This document shows, piece after piece, positions 45,079 through 55,828 of a stretch of 64,000 bases of DNA. Source of the DNA: Desulfobacterales bacterium (GTDB lineage: Bacteria > Desulfobacterota > Desulfobacteria > Desulfobacterales > JAQWFD01). Below the pieces are notes generated by a model, which had not been told where the DNA came from, searched no databases, and saw only the letters and a program-made list of their open reading frames with translations. The stretch is from assembly GCA_028704555.1 (NCBI GenBank), contig JAQWFD010000011.1, positions 1-64,000 of the forward strand, in the 5' to 3' direction. Positions within the stretch are counted from its first letter, which is position 1, and each line of letters opens with the position of its first letter. Made by a program: the position numbers and the translations under genes.

Positions 45079-45102
45079 GCCGACCTTAATTAGCAGGTCG
45101 GC
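45079..45102. other. Hairpin between the zinc-ribbon gene and tRNA-Met
   Basis: GCCGACCT and AGGTCGGC with an eight-base loop; only a weak T run on either strand. It may act as a terminator for the minus-strand gene at 45150. Confidence 0.45.
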
Positions 45103-45149
45103 ATTCGTTAGTCAAGTTCAAATATCATTTTTTAATTTCACTTTTAATT

Positions 45150-46658
45150 TCACCCTTTATAGGGTACCGATTCCTGGACTTCAACAGAAAACTCATCGAG
45201 GTTTTCCGGCAGTTCAGGAAAAACGATCATAAATGGAATCAGACTGCCCGGCTCGAGCTTGACATTGGAACGATTATCGCCAAACCGGTTTGAGAGCCGA
45301 TTTTGAATAACGTCCACTTCTAAATTGGACAGATCCAGATCCGAGAGAACATTGCCACAATAAACCGTCTGGGATTTTGCAATCACCTTGCCTTTCGTAA
45401 ACAGCTTTCCGGTAATCCGGATTAAACCTACAGGCCCCGGGTATTCATTTTTTGCTTCCCCGGTAATGACAAATATCCTGCCACTTTTTGAATTTTCCAA
45501 AAATTTACTGGCTATATTCACCGTGCTCATCTTAAGGTTACCCGCATCCGGAACATCCGGTTTAAAAAAATCGCTGATAAACGGAACATTGATTCCTGAC
45601 TTTTCAAGCATCGTCCACCCGCCGTAAACTCCCGCACCCAATAGCACCACAATCAACAGAATGATCACAGGCGTACCGACGCGTTTTTGTCGTGGCGGCA
45701 GGAATATTCCGGATTCCGGTTTCTCTTCTTCCTGAGCATCGGAATTTTCAGGGTTATCCCGGATCATTTCCTCAAAATTCCGATCGCCCTCAACCCCAAA
45801 AGCGGCCGAATGATCTTCTGAGGCAGACCCTATAACACCCATATCGAATTTGTCCTGACTTTCCATTTCAAAAGCCAGGTTTGTGTCTTCAGTTCCGGAT
45901 AGAGTTTGTGCTTTAAGCTCATCCATCTGATCCGTCTGATCCGTATCTTTTGCAAAGCCTTCGATATCAAAATTCAGCTCAAGATCATCAACAGGCTCGT
46001 CCAGCTCTAACTTCAAATCGTCTTCCGGCGTCTCGGGGCCGGCTGGCTCTTCCGGTGCCGCCTCGTCCAGTTCAAGATCCAGATCCAGATCAAGATCCAG
46101 ATCCGATAGCTCAGGTTCTCCGGTTTTCGCAAGCACCTCTGTCGATGGCCCTTCTTGCTCTTCACCCAGATCAAAGTCCAGCTCTAACTCCAGATCGCCT
46201 TCCGGCGTCTCGGGGCCGGCTGGCTCTTCCGGCGCCGCCTCGTCCAGTTCAAGATCCAGATCCAGATCCGATAACTCAGGTTCTCCGGTTTTCGCAAGCA
46301 CCTCTGTCGATGGCCCTTGCTCTTCACCCAGATCAAAGTCCAGCTCTAACTCCAGATCGTCTTCCGGCGTCTCGGGGCCGGCTGGCCCTTCCGGTGCCGC
46401 CTCGTCCAGTTCAAAACCGAGATCACCCGCTGTCACTTCAGCTCCGCCGGATTTTTCCTCCGGACCGAATTCGGAAACAAAACCGCTTTGCATTGATACT
46501 TCGTCCGGGGCAGGACTTGTTTGCATCTCCTCCGAAAAAGAAGGAAAAACCATAAATACATGTTTACATTTTGAACACCGGACTTTTGATCCACTCGGTT
46601 TAACAAGTCCGTCTTTTAATTCAAAACGGAGCTTACATTTTTCACAAGTAACGATCAT
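45150..46658 (-). CDS. Zinc-ribbon / DUF3426 membrane protein with acidic repeats
   Basis: 502 residues. The N-terminal MJ0042-type zinc ribbon is CEKCKLRFELKDGLVKPSGS, then CSKCKHVF. Next is a ~290-residue acidic region with tandem repeats (LELDFDLGEEQ, GPSTEVLAKTGEPELSDLDL, ELDEAAPEEPAGPETPE). A single membrane helix lies at about 330-352 (PVIILLIVVLLGAGVYGGW), followed by a C-terminal DUF3426-like extracytoplasmic domain. The repeats are also near-identical at DNA level. Proteins with this layout occur widely in delta-proteobacteria with unknown role, perhaps sensing at the membrane. It sits 18 bases downstream of hpt. Confidence 0.8.
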   Translation of the reverse strand: MIVTCEKCKLRFELKDGLVKPSGSKVRCSKCKHVFMVFPSFSEEMQTSPAPDEVSMQSGFVSEFGPEEKSGGAEVTAGDLGFELDEAAPEGPAGPETPEDDLELELDFDLGEEQGPSTEVLAKTGEPELSDLDLDLELDEAAPEEPAGPETPEGDLELELDFDLGEEQEGPSTEVLAKTGEPELSDLDLDLDLDLELDEAAPEEPAGPETPEDDLKLELDEPVDDLELNFDIEGFAKDTDQTDQMDELKAQTLSGTEDTNLAFEMESQDKFDMGVIGSASEDHSAAFGVEGDRNFEEMIRDNPENSDAQEEEKPESGIFLPPRQKRVGTPVIILLIVVLLGAGVYGGWTMLEKSGINVPFISDFFKPDVPDAGNLKMSTVNIASKFLENSKSGRIFVITGEAKNEYPGPVGLIRITGKLFTKGKVIAKSQTVYCGNVLSDLDLSNLEVDVIQNRLSNRFGDNRSNVKLEPGSLIPFMIVFPELPENLDEFSVEVQESVPYKG

Positions 46659-46676
46659 ACTCCACCGTAATTGGAA

Positions 46677-47195
46677 TTATAATTTCAGTTGATAGATTCC
46701 CGGCAGGTTTCTGTATTTTTCAGCATAATCAAGCCCATACCCTACCAGAAAGCCCTCTTTTATCTTATAGCAGACATAATCGAGCGCTATGGATTTCTCC
46801 CTCCGTTCCGACTTGTCGATCAAAGCGCATCTCCTGACGGATTTCGGGCCAAAAGAGCGAATATATTCCGAAATTGACGACAAAGTCAGTCCGGTATCCA
46901 CAATATCATCAATCAGCAGCACGTCCTTATTTTTTATATCCAGCTGGAGTTCTTTGTTCATCCTGATTTCCCCGGACGAGTCTGTTTCGGAGCCGTAACT
47001 TGAAACTGATATAAAATCGATTTGCACTGGCACCGTCAAATGACGTACCAGATCAGATATAAATATAAAGCACCCTTTTAAGATACCAACGATTACAAGG
47101 TCACCGTGTGAGTAATCCGCTGAAATCTTTTTTGCAATCGAGACGATCTGATTCTCGATTTCTTCTTTTTTCAGATAAGGAATTAACTGGACCAT
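46677..47195 (-). CDS. hpt: Hypoxanthine phosphoribosyltransferase
   Basis: 172-residue purine-salvage enzyme converting hypoxanthine or guanine plus PRPP to IMP or GMP. The PRPP loop VLLIDDIVDTGLTL is the family signature; ISVSSYGSETDSSGEIRM is the flexible loop, and VGYGLDYAEKYRNLP the C-terminal base-binding segment. Length is normal. It lies just upstream of the zinc-ribbon gene. Confidence 0.95.
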   Translation of the reverse strand: MVQLIPYLKKEEIENQIVSIAKKISADYSHGDLVIVGILKGCFIFISDLVRHLTVPVQIDFISVSSYGSETDSSGEIRMNKELQLDIKNKDVLLIDDIVDTGLTLSSISEYIRSFGPKSVRRCALIDKSERREKSIALDYVCYKIKEGFLVGYGLDYAEKYRNLPGIYQLKL

Positions 47196-47285
47196 AATCG
47201 TATTGCCGTTTCAGGGTTTTGAATGACAAAAATTTAATTTTTATAAGTACATAGATCGTTATTCCATGTCAATAGATTATATCTG

Positions 47286-48173
47286 TTACAAACCGGTTTC
47301 AGCTAATTTATCAACCAGTTCCTTCTGCTTTTCAGAAAGAGCCCCCGGCATCAATACGAGTATTTCCACATAAAGGTCCCCTTTTCTATCCCCCTTCATA
47401 TGGGGAATTCCATATCCGGCAAGACGCATTTTCGTCCTGTGACTGGTTCCGGGAGGAATTTTCAAATTTAATTTTTTCCCCTCGATGGTAGGAACCTTGA
47501 CTGTCGTTCCGAGAACAGCCTCCGTTAACTTTATTTTTCTGTTCACATGCAAATCATACTCATCCACAACGTATATGGGATCATTCATTACTTTTGACCG
47601 AATATACAAATCTCCTGCCGGCCCGCCAAAGGCGCTGGGCTCCCCCTTACCCGGAAGCCTTATTTTCTTACCGGAAATCATACCCACAGGAATTTTGACG
47701 GTCAGTTTTTCAATGCGACCATGGCTCTGAAACGAAATTGTTTTGGTGATTCCGGTCGCCACCTCCTGAATGGTCAGCGGCAATTCATATACCAGATCAG
47801 AACCCTTTACCTGAGCCTGCTGCCGGCCCTGATACCCGAATGACTCATTATATCCGCCCGAAAAGGGTCTTCGACCGCCAAAGCCAAACTCTTTAAATAT
47901 ATTTTCAAAATCAAACCCCTTGAAAATATCTTCCTGTGAATATCGCTGCTGGAAACCGGTTGAGCCAAAGTCGTCATATTGTTTCCGTTTTTCCTTATCA
48001 CTTAAAACGGCATATGCCTCGCTGATTTCTTTAAATTTATCCTCAGCACCTTTATCATCTTTTGCATGATCCGGATGATACTTTAAGGCGAGTTTTCGGT
48101 ACGCCTTTTTAATCTCGTCATCCGTCGCATCCTTCTTGACGCCAAGTGTTTTATAATAATCCTTCTCGGACAT
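47286..48173 (-). CDS. cbpA: DnaJ-family co-chaperone, CbpA type
   Basis: 295 residues. J domain at 1-70 with HPD ([10 protein letters not shown]), a G/F-rich linker (about 80-115) and two C-terminal substrate-binding beta domains ([39 protein letters not shown]). There is no CxxCxGxG zinc finger, so it is class II (CbpA-like) rather than DnaJ. It stimulates DnaK ATPase. It stands between mnmG and hpt. Confidence 0.92.
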   Translation of the reverse strand: MSEKDYYKTLGVKKDATDDEIKKAYRKLALKYHPDHAKDDKGAEDKFKEISEAYAVLSDKEKRKQYDDFGSTGFQQRYSQEDIFKGFDFENIFKEFGFGGRRPFSGGYNESFGYQGRQQAQVKGSDLVYELPLTIQEVATGITKTISFQSHGRIEKLTVKIPVGMISGKKIRLPGKGEPSAFGGPAGDLYIRSKVMNDPIYVVDEYDLHVNRKIKLTEAVLGTTVKVPTIEGKKLNLKIPPGTSHRTKMRLAGYGIPHMKGDRKGDLYVEILVLMPGALSEKQKELVDKLAETGL

Positions 48174-48440
48174 AGTTATTATTTCCTTACCGCTATGGGA
48201 TCACCTGCAGTGTCAGGCCTCGAACGAAATCACGAATATCTATCCGGGGTCAAGACGGACAAAACCGTTCCCCGCAGGGGTATAATAAATCTCACATTAA
48301 TACTTCAAAATTAATCTGTCTGGCAAACCATGTCAAGGCCAACGTCTCAGGGCCTCGGCAAAAGACTGCGATGTCAGACCGGGTTTTGTTGATAAAACAC
48401 AGAAGGCGATGCCGCGTTGAATTGATAAAGCTCGACAATC

Positions 48441-50333
48441 TCAGACGCCTTCAAGCTGTCTGTTTTTTTCTAACGACCGGATGCTTACCATCACTACGGA
48501 AAGCGCAGCGGGGGTCATCCCGTCAATTCTTGACGCTTGTCCCAGAGAAGACGGACGGATTGCTGACAGTTTTTCCTTCATTTCGTTGGAAAGGCCGTGT
48601 ATCGCCCTGTAATCTATGGTTTGGGGTATCTTTATCCGCTCTATGTTCCTGAATTTTTCTATTTCATTACGCTGCTTTTTTATATAGCCTTCATATTTAA
48701 TCTCAATTTCCACCTGCCGCGAAATCCTCGAAGGAATGCCATGTACACTTTTACCCAGTTTTTCCACGACGTCATAATCCAGCTCCGAACGCTTTAGCAG
48801 CTGATCCAGAAAAACCCCGTCATTGACCGGCTTCGTTCCCCGTGACATCAGATATTCATTCAATTCTGATGAAGGTTTCATCACCGTTGATTTTATTCTC
48901 TTTATTTCCCCGGAGATCATTTCTTTACGTTCTTTAACATCCCTGACCGTATCGTTGTCGATCAATCCAAGCGCATGGCCGATCTCCATCAATCTTAAAT
49001 CCGCGTTATCTTCACGCAGCATCAGCCGATATTCAGCTCTTGAAGTAAATATCCGATAAGGCTCGCGGGTCCCCCTGGTTACCAGGTCATCGACCATAAC
49101 CGCCATATAGGCCTGCGATCGGTCCAGGATAAATTCAGGCCGTTTCTGAACCTTGCATGCCGCATTGATGCCGGCCCATAGTCCCTGCGCTGCCGCCTCT
49201 TCATAGCCGGAAGTTCCGTTGATTTGCCCGGCCGCATATAATCCGGAAATCCGTTTTGTTTCAAGCGTGGAGTTGAGCTGAACCGGATTGATGTAATCAT
49301 ATTCAATGGCATAGGCAGGCCGCATAATTTCGACCTCTTCCAGGCCCTCAATGGATCGGGCAAACTGAATCTGTATCTCCATCGGCATACTGTTTCCAAG
49401 GCCGCTGGCATAAATTTCTTCCGTATCCAGACCTTCATGCTGGAGAATCACCTGATGTCGATCCTTAAGCGGGTACTTAACGATTTTGTCTTCAAACGAA
49501 GGGCAATACCTTGCGGAAATCCCTTTGACAATTCCGCCATATAATGCAGAATTTTTTAAATTGTCCCGAATGATCCTGTGGCTTCCGAGATTGGTAAAAC
49601 CGACATAGCTGGGAACCTGGGGCAGAGAAATGATTTTTGTAAAATAAGAAAATGGCGTCGGCTCTGCTTCCGACATATTCTTTTCAAATTTTGTAAAGTC
49701 AATAGTCGTTTTATTGAGCCTTGGCGGTGTTCCCGTTTTCATTCTGCCGATTTCAAACCCGAGCGCTCTCAGGTGAGCGGGCAAAGAATACGAAGCAAAT
49801 TCACCGGCCCTTCCGGCCTGAATCGACTTAAATCCGATATGAACCAGCCCGCTCAGAAATGTTCCTGTTGCCAGCACAACCGCATCCGTCTGATATTCGA
49901 ATCCGGTATGATCCACCACCCCGGCGACCTTGCCGTCCTCAATCACCAGGCGTTCAATCATTGCCTGCTTCAGATCAAGATTTGACTGATGCTCAAGAAC
50001 TGACTTCATGGCCATATGATATCGGATTTTATCATTTTGCGTTCGTGTAGAATGAACCGCAGGGCCTTTTCTGGTATTGAGCGTTTTATACTGTATCGCT
50101 GTCTTATCCGCCAGCCGGGCCATTTCACCGCCCAGGGCATCTATTTCCTTGACAAGCTGGCCTTTGGCCATTCCCCCGATAGACGGACTGCATGGCATCG
50201 ATGCAATCTTATCCAGATCGATGGTCATCAACAGCACACTGCAACCCATTCTGGCACATGCCAGTGCTGCCTCGCAACCGGCATGCCCTGCCCCCACCAC
50301 CACGACATCGTACTTTTTTGAATAACACGTCAT
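48441..50333 (-). CDS. mnmG: tRNA uridine-5-carboxymethylaminomethyl modification enzyme MnmG (GidA)
   Basis: 630 residues. An FAD-binding Rossmann motif at the N-terminus ([20 protein letters not shown]), the signature [14 protein letters not shown], family block 1 ([11 protein letters not shown]) and block 2 ([10 protein letters not shown], then [17 protein letters not shown]). The C-terminal helical domain binds MnmE. With MnmE it installs the cmnm5 group on U34 of several tRNAs. Length and motifs are complete. It diverges from the YhcC-family gene, with their promoters in the 91-bp gap. Confidence 0.97.
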   Translation of the reverse strand: MTCYSKKYDVVVVGAGHAGCEAALACARMGCSVLLMTIDLDKIASMPCSPSIGGMAKGQLVKEIDALGGEMARLADKTAIQYKTLNTRKGPAVHSTRTQNDKIRYHMAMKSVLEHQSNLDLKQAMIERLVIEDGKVAGVVDHTGFEYQTDAVVLATGTFLSGLVHIGFKSIQAGRAGEFASYSLPAHLRALGFEIGRMKTGTPPRLNKTTIDFTKFEKNMSEAEPTPFSYFTKIISLPQVPSYVGFTNLGSHRIIRDNLKNSALYGGIVKGISARYCPSFEDKIVKYPLKDRHQVILQHEGLDTEEIYASGLGNSMPMEIQIQFARSIEGLEEVEIMRPAYAIEYDYINPVQLNSTLETKRISGLYAAGQINGTSGYEEAAAQGLWAGINAACKVQKRPEFILDRSQAYMAVMVDDLVTRGTREPYRIFTSRAEYRLMLREDNADLRLMEIGHALGLIDNDTVRDVKERKEMISGEIKRIKSTVMKPSSELNEYLMSRGTKPVNDGVFLDQLLKRSELDYDVVEKLGKSVHGIPSRISRQVEIEIKYEGYIKKQRNEIEKFRNIERIKIPQTIDYRAIHGLSNEMKEKLSAIRPSSLGQASRIDGMTPAALSVVMVSIRSLEKNRQLEGV

Positions 50334-50424
50334 ATCAAATTGCCTTTACATATTAAATTGCATGATTTAAAGTTTTTCAGTATATAAACCGTTTAATATC
50401 AGGTCAAGAACAGGTTATTGAAAT

Positions 50425-51339
50425 ATGAAAAAAAGGTATAACGATCTTAACACATATCTGCGTGGCATATTCAACTGCCGGGTACAGAAAATCTCAGTAG
50501 ATGCCGGATTGACCTGCCCCAACCGGGACGGCACCATTTCTACCGGCGGATGCATTTTCTGCAATGGCAACGGATCCGGGACCGGCGCCCATGGAAAAGG
50601 GCTGTCCGTATCCGACCAGCTCCTTCAGGGGAAACGCGGTCTGCAAAGACGTTATAAGGCGAAAAAATTCATAGCATATTTTCAGTCGTTTACAAACACC
50701 TATGCGCCGATCGACACACTGAGAAGCATCTATGAAGAAGCCTTATCCATCGATGATATTGTAGGCCTTTCAATCGGAACACGACCCGATTGCATCAGCA
50801 CACCCGTTCTGGAGCTGCTTGAACATTATGCACGGCAATATCTTATATGGGTCGAATACGGACTCCAGTCAGCGCATGACCGTACGCTTGAATTTATCAA
50901 CCGCGGCCACACGTTCAACTGCTTCAAGGACGCCGTTAATCGAACCCGAAACAGGAATATTCGTATTTGTGCCCACATCATACTGGGCCTTCCCCATGAA
51001 ACCAGACGGGACATGTTAGATACCATAAAAGCCATTTCCGATCTGGGTATTGACGGTGTGAAACTGCATCTGCTCTATGTTGTAAAGGGAACAAAACTCG
51101 AGACGTTGTACAGACAAAACAACTATACCTGTCTTGAGCAGCATGAATATGCCGAATTGATTTGCGACATGCTGGAGCTTCTCCCGCCGGATATGATTAT
51201 CCAGAGACTGACAGGAGATCCTCATCCGGATGAGCTGATAGCGCCCCTGTGGTCCATGCGGAAATCAGAGACGCTGACACTCATCAACAGCATCCTGATG
51301 GCCCGGGATTCCTGGCAGGGAAAATTTTTTGCCAAATAA
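50425..51339 (+). CDS. Radical SAM protein, YhcC/TIGR01212 family
   Basis: 304 residues. The cluster-binding cysteines have the family's wide spacing, C31-x11-C43-x2-C46 (CPNRDGTISTGGCIFC). GTRPDC, WVEYGLQSAHDRTLEFINRG and HIILGLPHETRRDMLDT are characteristic of this group, which is related to the Elp3 radical SAM fold. Reaction unknown; a tRNA-modification role has been suggested for relatives. A strong bidirectional terminator follows. Confidence 0.92.
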   Translation: MKKRYNDLNTYLRGIFNCRVQKISVDAGLTCPNRDGTISTGGCIFCNGNGSGTGAHGKGLSVSDQLLQGKRGLQRRYKAKKFIAYFQSFTNTYAPIDTLRSIYEEALSIDDIVGLSIGTRPDCISTPVLELLEHYARQYLIWVEYGLQSAHDRTLEFINRGHTFNCFKDAVNRTRNRNIRICAHIILGLPHETRRDMLDTIKAISDLGIDGVKLHLLYVVKGTKLETLYRQNNYTCLEQHEYAELICDMLELLPPDMIIQRLTGDPHPDELIAPLWSMRKSETLTLINSILMARDSWQGKFFAK

Positions 51340-51340
51340 A

Positions 51341-51373
51341 AAAGCCGGAAGCAATGGCTCCGGCTTTTTATCA
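51341..51373. terminator. Bidirectional intrinsic terminator
   Basis: AAAAAGCCGGAAGC, loop, GGCTCCGGCTTTTT; A run on one side and T run on the other. It separates the convergent YhcC-family and cyclic-nucleotide-binding genes. Confidence 0.9.
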
Positions 51374-51507
51374 ATTGAGTTCAGTCACGAAACACCGTTA
51401 AATGTCAATTTCAAGATGCTGCATCTCCGGCGATCACGACCCCGCCGTGAAATCGTACGGTATGCTTGCTGTGTTAACCGGCAAAAGCCGAAGGCCCTCC
51501 TTTTTCT

Positions 51508-52047
51508 TTAGATTTCAGTGGTTCCGAACGCCTGCCCCCAGGCCTCAACGAGCTTATCTGTTCGAGTGCGCAGCCGGCGGGAAATAATTTCACTGATCCC
51601 GGACATGACAATAAAGCCCAAAGACGGATCATTATGAAACATCGCCTTCAGATATGCCGCCGGAACTGAAACAATCCTGCTGGCTTTTGAACACCTTGCG
51701 GTTGTAGTTTCCCGGGCGGCACTCATCACGGACGACCATCCGAAAATCTCTCCGGCACCGACAACTTCCACGACGATGGGTCTTTCCATGTATTCGAACC
51801 TTGAAAAATTGGTCTCTTCATAGCGAATATCGGCCTTCAGCACCATGTCCTTAAAATTGAGACTTAATTCAACTTCCCCGTCCAGCACCCCGTAAAGATT
51901 GATCGCAGCCCCATCCTGACTGAAAACCAGCTCATCCTTTTTAAAGTGTACAATCTCACTTTCCTGTGCAATCCTTTCAAGCCTGTCCATAGGCAACCGG
52001 GAAAAAAGATTGATTTCTGTCAACAGTTTTTTATCCAGCATTGGCAC
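51508..52047 (-). CDS. Cyclic nucleotide-binding domain protein
   Basis: 179 residues, a single cNMP-binding beta-roll: LFSRLPMDRLERIAQ, LVFSQDGAAINLYGVLDGEV, and the phosphate-binding-like GAGEIFGWSSVM. There is no DNA-binding HTH, so it is not a complete Crp; it may sense cAMP as a single-domain switch. A class I adenylate cyclase begins at 63480 in the same window. The second Met (residue 3) is an alternative start. Confidence 0.88.
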   Translation of the reverse strand: MPMLDKKLLTEINLFSRLPMDRLERIAQESEIVHFKKDELVFSQDGAAINLYGVLDGEVELSLNFKDMVLKADIRYEETNFSRFEYMERPIVVEVVGAGEIFGWSSVMSAARETTTARCSKASRIVSVPAAYLKAMFHNDPSLGFIVMSGISEIISRRLRTRTDKLVEAWGQAFGTTEI

Positions 52048-52781
52048 CTCCTTTTAGCAAAACAGTCCTTGACTGACGGCTTCATAAACAGTCCATGTGC
52101 ATTGCACTTCATTTTGTGTTCACTGCGCCGGACATCTGTACGCATCATTCCACGAAATTCGCGACGCCTTGGACTTGAACCTTTTACGTTGCCGTCTCAA
52201 TTTTGATGACTTTTTACGAATGCATTATTCCTGGCATCGGAATGATGGATCAACCAACCGTTTTTTTTAAATTATAACCGCTTGAGGGACAATTTCTGTA
52301 TCAGGCAGCATTCATCGCAATTACAATATGCGGATGATCTGAAAGCTGGAAAAAGACAAATGAGGCGGAATCAATTTCAAGTAAAACAGTCTCTGATGCA
52401 ACACGGCAAAGGTTGGGAATTTGAATCCGAATATGGTATTCAAGCTGAAATTTTCATGAATCAGGCAACGCTTCGATCCATGGCATAATAAGACAGGGCT
52501 GAATCAGGCAGGCCACGATCTGCCTTTTGTTAGGCTGATAACTGAATGATACCGAAGCCGTTCATTTCCTGTCAAGAAAAAATATATTTCAGCCACCTGA
52601 TCCGATACTCAGGCTATCCCCCATATTTCGAATACACAATTTATGGATGGGCACCAATCCAAGACCACTTGCCATTCATGCGTCAGTGATATATTCTTTT
52701 TAATCAGCAGATGCACCTGATTTCAAAAACTGGGCCGTGCAACCGTTAACTGCCCCGGCCAGTATTATATCCGAGGTATTC
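52048..52781. other. Intergenic, no gene recognised
   Basis: About 730 bp. A 68-codon open frame at 52282-52488 has no recognisable family or ribosome site. It probably holds promoters for the divergent genes on both sides. Confidence 0.5.
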
Positions 52782-55763
52782 ATGACATCATTCACCGATC
52801 ATTACCGGGCGATTCCGGACGTTCCATTCAAAATATATTATGAGCTGATGCCTTATCGGGTCCGGGAAATCCTGCTTGTGTCCAGCCCCTATTTTTTCTT
52901 TATCATGGAAGAAGACGGCCGGCTGACAGAAAAAATCATCCATGAATATCGTGGACTCAACCTGATCAATCCTCCGCGGCTGACGTGGGTCCCTGATAGC
53001 CGGGAAGCGTTCAGAGCGCTTTCTGATAAAAAATTCGACCTGGTTATCTTTATGCCCCGTGAAGGGGACATGACACCCCGTCAATTCGGAAAACAATTAA
53101 AATCAAAACATAAAGATCTTCCTTTATTTCTTCTGGCTCACGCGACCTCGGACCTGCTGTTTGATCCAAAATATTCATATACACCCTTTGTCGATAAAAC
53201 CTTCATATGGTGCGGCAATACCGATCTGATGATTGCGCTCATCAAGAGCGTCGAAGACCGGATGAATGTCTCATTCGATACCCGGAGAGCAAGTGTAAGG
53301 GTGATTATCATGGTCGAGGATTCTCCATATTACTGCTCTTCGGTTCTGCCGTTATTGTATAGAGAAATCGTGGCACAGACACAAGCCGTGATGGAAGATT
53401 CGCTGAATGAGGAACATCGGATTCTGAAAATGCAGGCACGGCCCAAAATTCTTCTCGCCCAGAGTTATGAGGAAGCGTTGTCGCTTTACAAAGGATATAA
53501 GCAGCATTTGCTCTGCATCATATCGGACATCCGTTTCAGGAAAAACGGCGGCATCGACGATCAGGCCGGCTTTTCACTTCTCTCGAAAATAAAGGAAAAA
53601 TCACCGGATATACCGTTGCTAATCTTCAGTGCAGAAGAGGCCAACCGCAAAAAAGCGCTGGAAATACCCGCCTTGTTTTTAAACAAAAGCTCGCCTTCCC
53701 TTCACATGGAAATTTCTTCTTTTTTAATCAAGCATCTCGGATTTGGCGATTTTATCTTTCGCCTTCCGAACGGCAATGTCATTACTACCGCGGCCAATCT
53801 CAGAGAGATGGAAAAAGTTCTCCCGTCTATCCCGCTCGACTCCATTCATCATCATGCCTCGAGACATCATTTTTCAACGTGGTTTATGGCCAGATCTGAA
53901 ATCCAGCTGGCTTCGGAACTGCGGCATGTCAATGTCAACGATTTTGCCGACTCACAAACGATTAAAGAGCATCTGATCACGTGTCTCAGGCACAGGCGAA
54001 AAAATTTACAGGCAGGCGTTATAACGGATTTTTCTTTTTTAACCTTTGATACGGATACGGATTTTATAAAGGTCGGGAAAGGCTCTTTGGGCGGGAAAGC
54101 CAGAGGGCTTGCATTTATGCTGTCACTGCTGAAACAGAACCCGGACCTGAAACGTAAATTTCAGGATGTCACGATCAATGTCCCCAGGAGCCTGGTCATT
54201 TCAACCGAAGGATTTGATTCGTTTATTACGGAAAACAATTTAAAATCACTTTGCACAAGCAGCCACAGTGATGCGCAAATCAAACTGTTTTTTTTAAACG
54301 CAGAGCTTCCGCAATGGCTTTGCAACCAGTTGGAGCTGTTTCTCAAGGCAACCTGTTATCCTCTGGCCATACGGTCTTCGAGCCTTCTGGAAGATGACCA
54401 GTTTCATCCTTCCGCGGGCATCTACAGTACCTACATGATCCCAAACAATCACGAGAATCTGCAAGTCCGGATGAAGCAGTTAACCAGCGCGATTAAACTG
54501 GTTTACGCTTCGACCTATCTGAACATTCCCAGGTTACTGTCCCAATCCACGGTCCATCGAACAGAAGATGAAAAAATGGCCGTTATCGTTCAGCAGCTGG
54601 TCGGCAAACCATTCGGCGACTGTTTTTATCCGGCGATATCTGGAGTGGCCCGCTCATACAATTTTTACCCGATATCCCACATGAAACCTGAAGATGGAAT
54701 CGCTCAGATTGCCCTGGGACTCGGGACAATTGTTGTCGAAAACGCATTTGGCTTAAGATTCTGCCCGGCCTATCCGCTGGTACTCCCGCAGTTTTCTCTG
54801 GTGAACGACATCCTGGACAATTCACAACGGTTTTTTTATGCACTCGATCTCAGGCCATCGGCGTCTTCGTTCAAATCCCCCGCTGATTTTACTCTGAAAA
54901 AAATCGATACCCATGATGCGTCAGATCACGATGCCGTTAAATTTGCCAGCAGCACTTATTTCCCGGAAGACCGTCGAATCCGGGATTCTTTTATCAGTAA
55001 GGGGCATCACATCATCACCTTTGCCAACATCTTGAAATATAATGTGCTGCCACTTCCGGAAATATTATCAGAAATTCTGAAGATAGGACAAGAGGGAATG
55101 GGATCTGCCATTGAAATCGAATTCGCGGTCAATATTGCATTCCCAACCGACCAAAAACCCGAATTTTCTCTGCTTCAGATCAGGCCGATGGCGTCCGGAA
55201 AAACAAATACCCGCGTTTCCATCAAAGATGAGGACATCTCACAGGCGCTCTGTTTTTCAACTCATAGCCTGGGCAATGGCATACAAACCGTATCGGCCAT
55301 CGTCTTTGTGAAACCTGACAAATTCGACACGGCCCGGACGATCGACATGGCGGCCGAAATCTCTAAAATAAACCATACCTTCCAGATGAAGAAACAAAAA
55401 TATCTACTGATCGGACCTGGCCGCTGGGGCTCGGCAGACCCGCATCTTGGAATCCCCGTGAAATGGAATGACATTTCGGCCGTAGCCGCCATTGTTGAAA
55501 CAAAAACCGGATCACTGAGAGCTGAACCCTCTCAAGGCTCTCATTTCTTTCACAATATCACATCACACGGGATCAGTTATATCAGCATATCGGATTCGGA
55601 AAATGATTTTATCGACTGGGACTGGCTGCTGTCCCTGCCGTTTAAAAGAGAATCCCAATTTCTTAGAATCGCTGAATTCACCCCGCCGGTTACCATAAAG
55701 TCGGACGGGAAAAAATCACAGGCCTGCGTGTCAGGGCCTCGGAAAAAACCGGCGGGACCTTGA
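52782..55763 (+). CDS. PEP/pyruvate-binding protein with two receiver-like domains
   Basis: 993 residues from the ATG at 52782 (GAGG eight bases before; a GTG at 52737 would add 15 residues). Residues about 1-160 and 175-330 are receiver-like folds; the second has VEDSPYY acidic residues, LCIISDIRF (Asp) and LNKSSP (Lys), while the first has FDLVIFMP lacking the Asp. Then comes a PPDK/PEP-synthase ATP-grasp domain: KGSLGGKARGLAF, LAIRSSSLLEDD, and LLIGPGRWGSADPHLGI at the end. The phospho-His and PEP-binding domains are absent. Such proteins recur in anaerobes with unknown reaction; a regulated phosphotransfer role is inference. Confidence 0.8.
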   Translation: MTSFTDHYRAIPDVPFKIYYELMPYRVREILLVSSPYFFFIMEEDGRLTEKIIHEYRGLNLINPPRLTWVPDSREAFRALSDKKFDLVIFMPREGDMTPRQFGKQLKSKHKDLPLFLLAHATSDLLFDPKYSYTPFVDKTFIWCGNTDLMIALIKSVEDRMNVSFDTRRASVRVIIMVEDSPYYCSSVLPLLYREIVAQTQAVMEDSLNEEHRILKMQARPKILLAQSYEEALSLYKGYKQHLLCIISDIRFRKNGGIDDQAGFSLLSKIKEKSPDIPLLIFSAEEANRKKALEIPALFLNKSSPSLHMEISSFLIKHLGFGDFIFRLPNGNVITTAANLREMEKVLPSIPLDSIHHHASRHHFSTWFMARSEIQLASELRHVNVNDFADSQTIKEHLITCLRHRRKNLQAGVITDFSFLTFDTDTDFIKVGKGSLGGKARGLAFMLSLLKQNPDLKRKFQDVTINVPRSLVISTEGFDSFITENNLKSLCTSSHSDAQIKLFFLNAELPQWLCNQLELFLKATCYPLAIRSSSLLEDDQFHPSAGIYSTYMIPNNHENLQVRMKQLTSAIKLVYASTYLNIPRLLSQSTVHRTEDEKMAVIVQQLVGKPFGDCFYPAISGVARSYNFYPISHMKPEDGIAQIALGLGTIVVENAFGLRFCPAYPLVLPQFSLVNDILDNSQRFFYALDLRPSASSFKSPADFTLKKIDTHDASDHDAVKFASSTYFPEDRRIRDSFISKGHHIITFANILKYNVLPLPEILSEILKIGQEGMGSAIEIEFAVNIAFPTDQKPEFSLLQIRPMASGKTNTRVSIKDEDISQALCFSTHSLGNGIQTVSAIVFVKPDKFDTARTIDMAAEISKINHTFQMKKQKYLLIGPGRWGSADPHLGIPVKWNDISAVAAIVETKTGSLRAEPSQGSHFFHNITSHGISYISISDSENDFIDWDWLLSLPFKRESQFLRIAEFTPPVTIKSDGKKSQACVSGPRKKPAGP

Positions 55764-55779
55764 AAACAGGCCCCGCCGG
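55749..55779. terminator. GC-rich hairpin at the end of the PEP/pyruvate-binding gene
   Basis: CCGGCGGG and CCCGCCGG with a 15-base spacer containing the stop codon, followed by CATTTCGATTT. The T run is poor, so this is a weak terminator call. Confidence 0.45.
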
Positions 55780-55828
55780 CATTTCGATTTCTCTGTACCC
55801 CCCATTGCGTTTTCGCTATTCCCCATTT

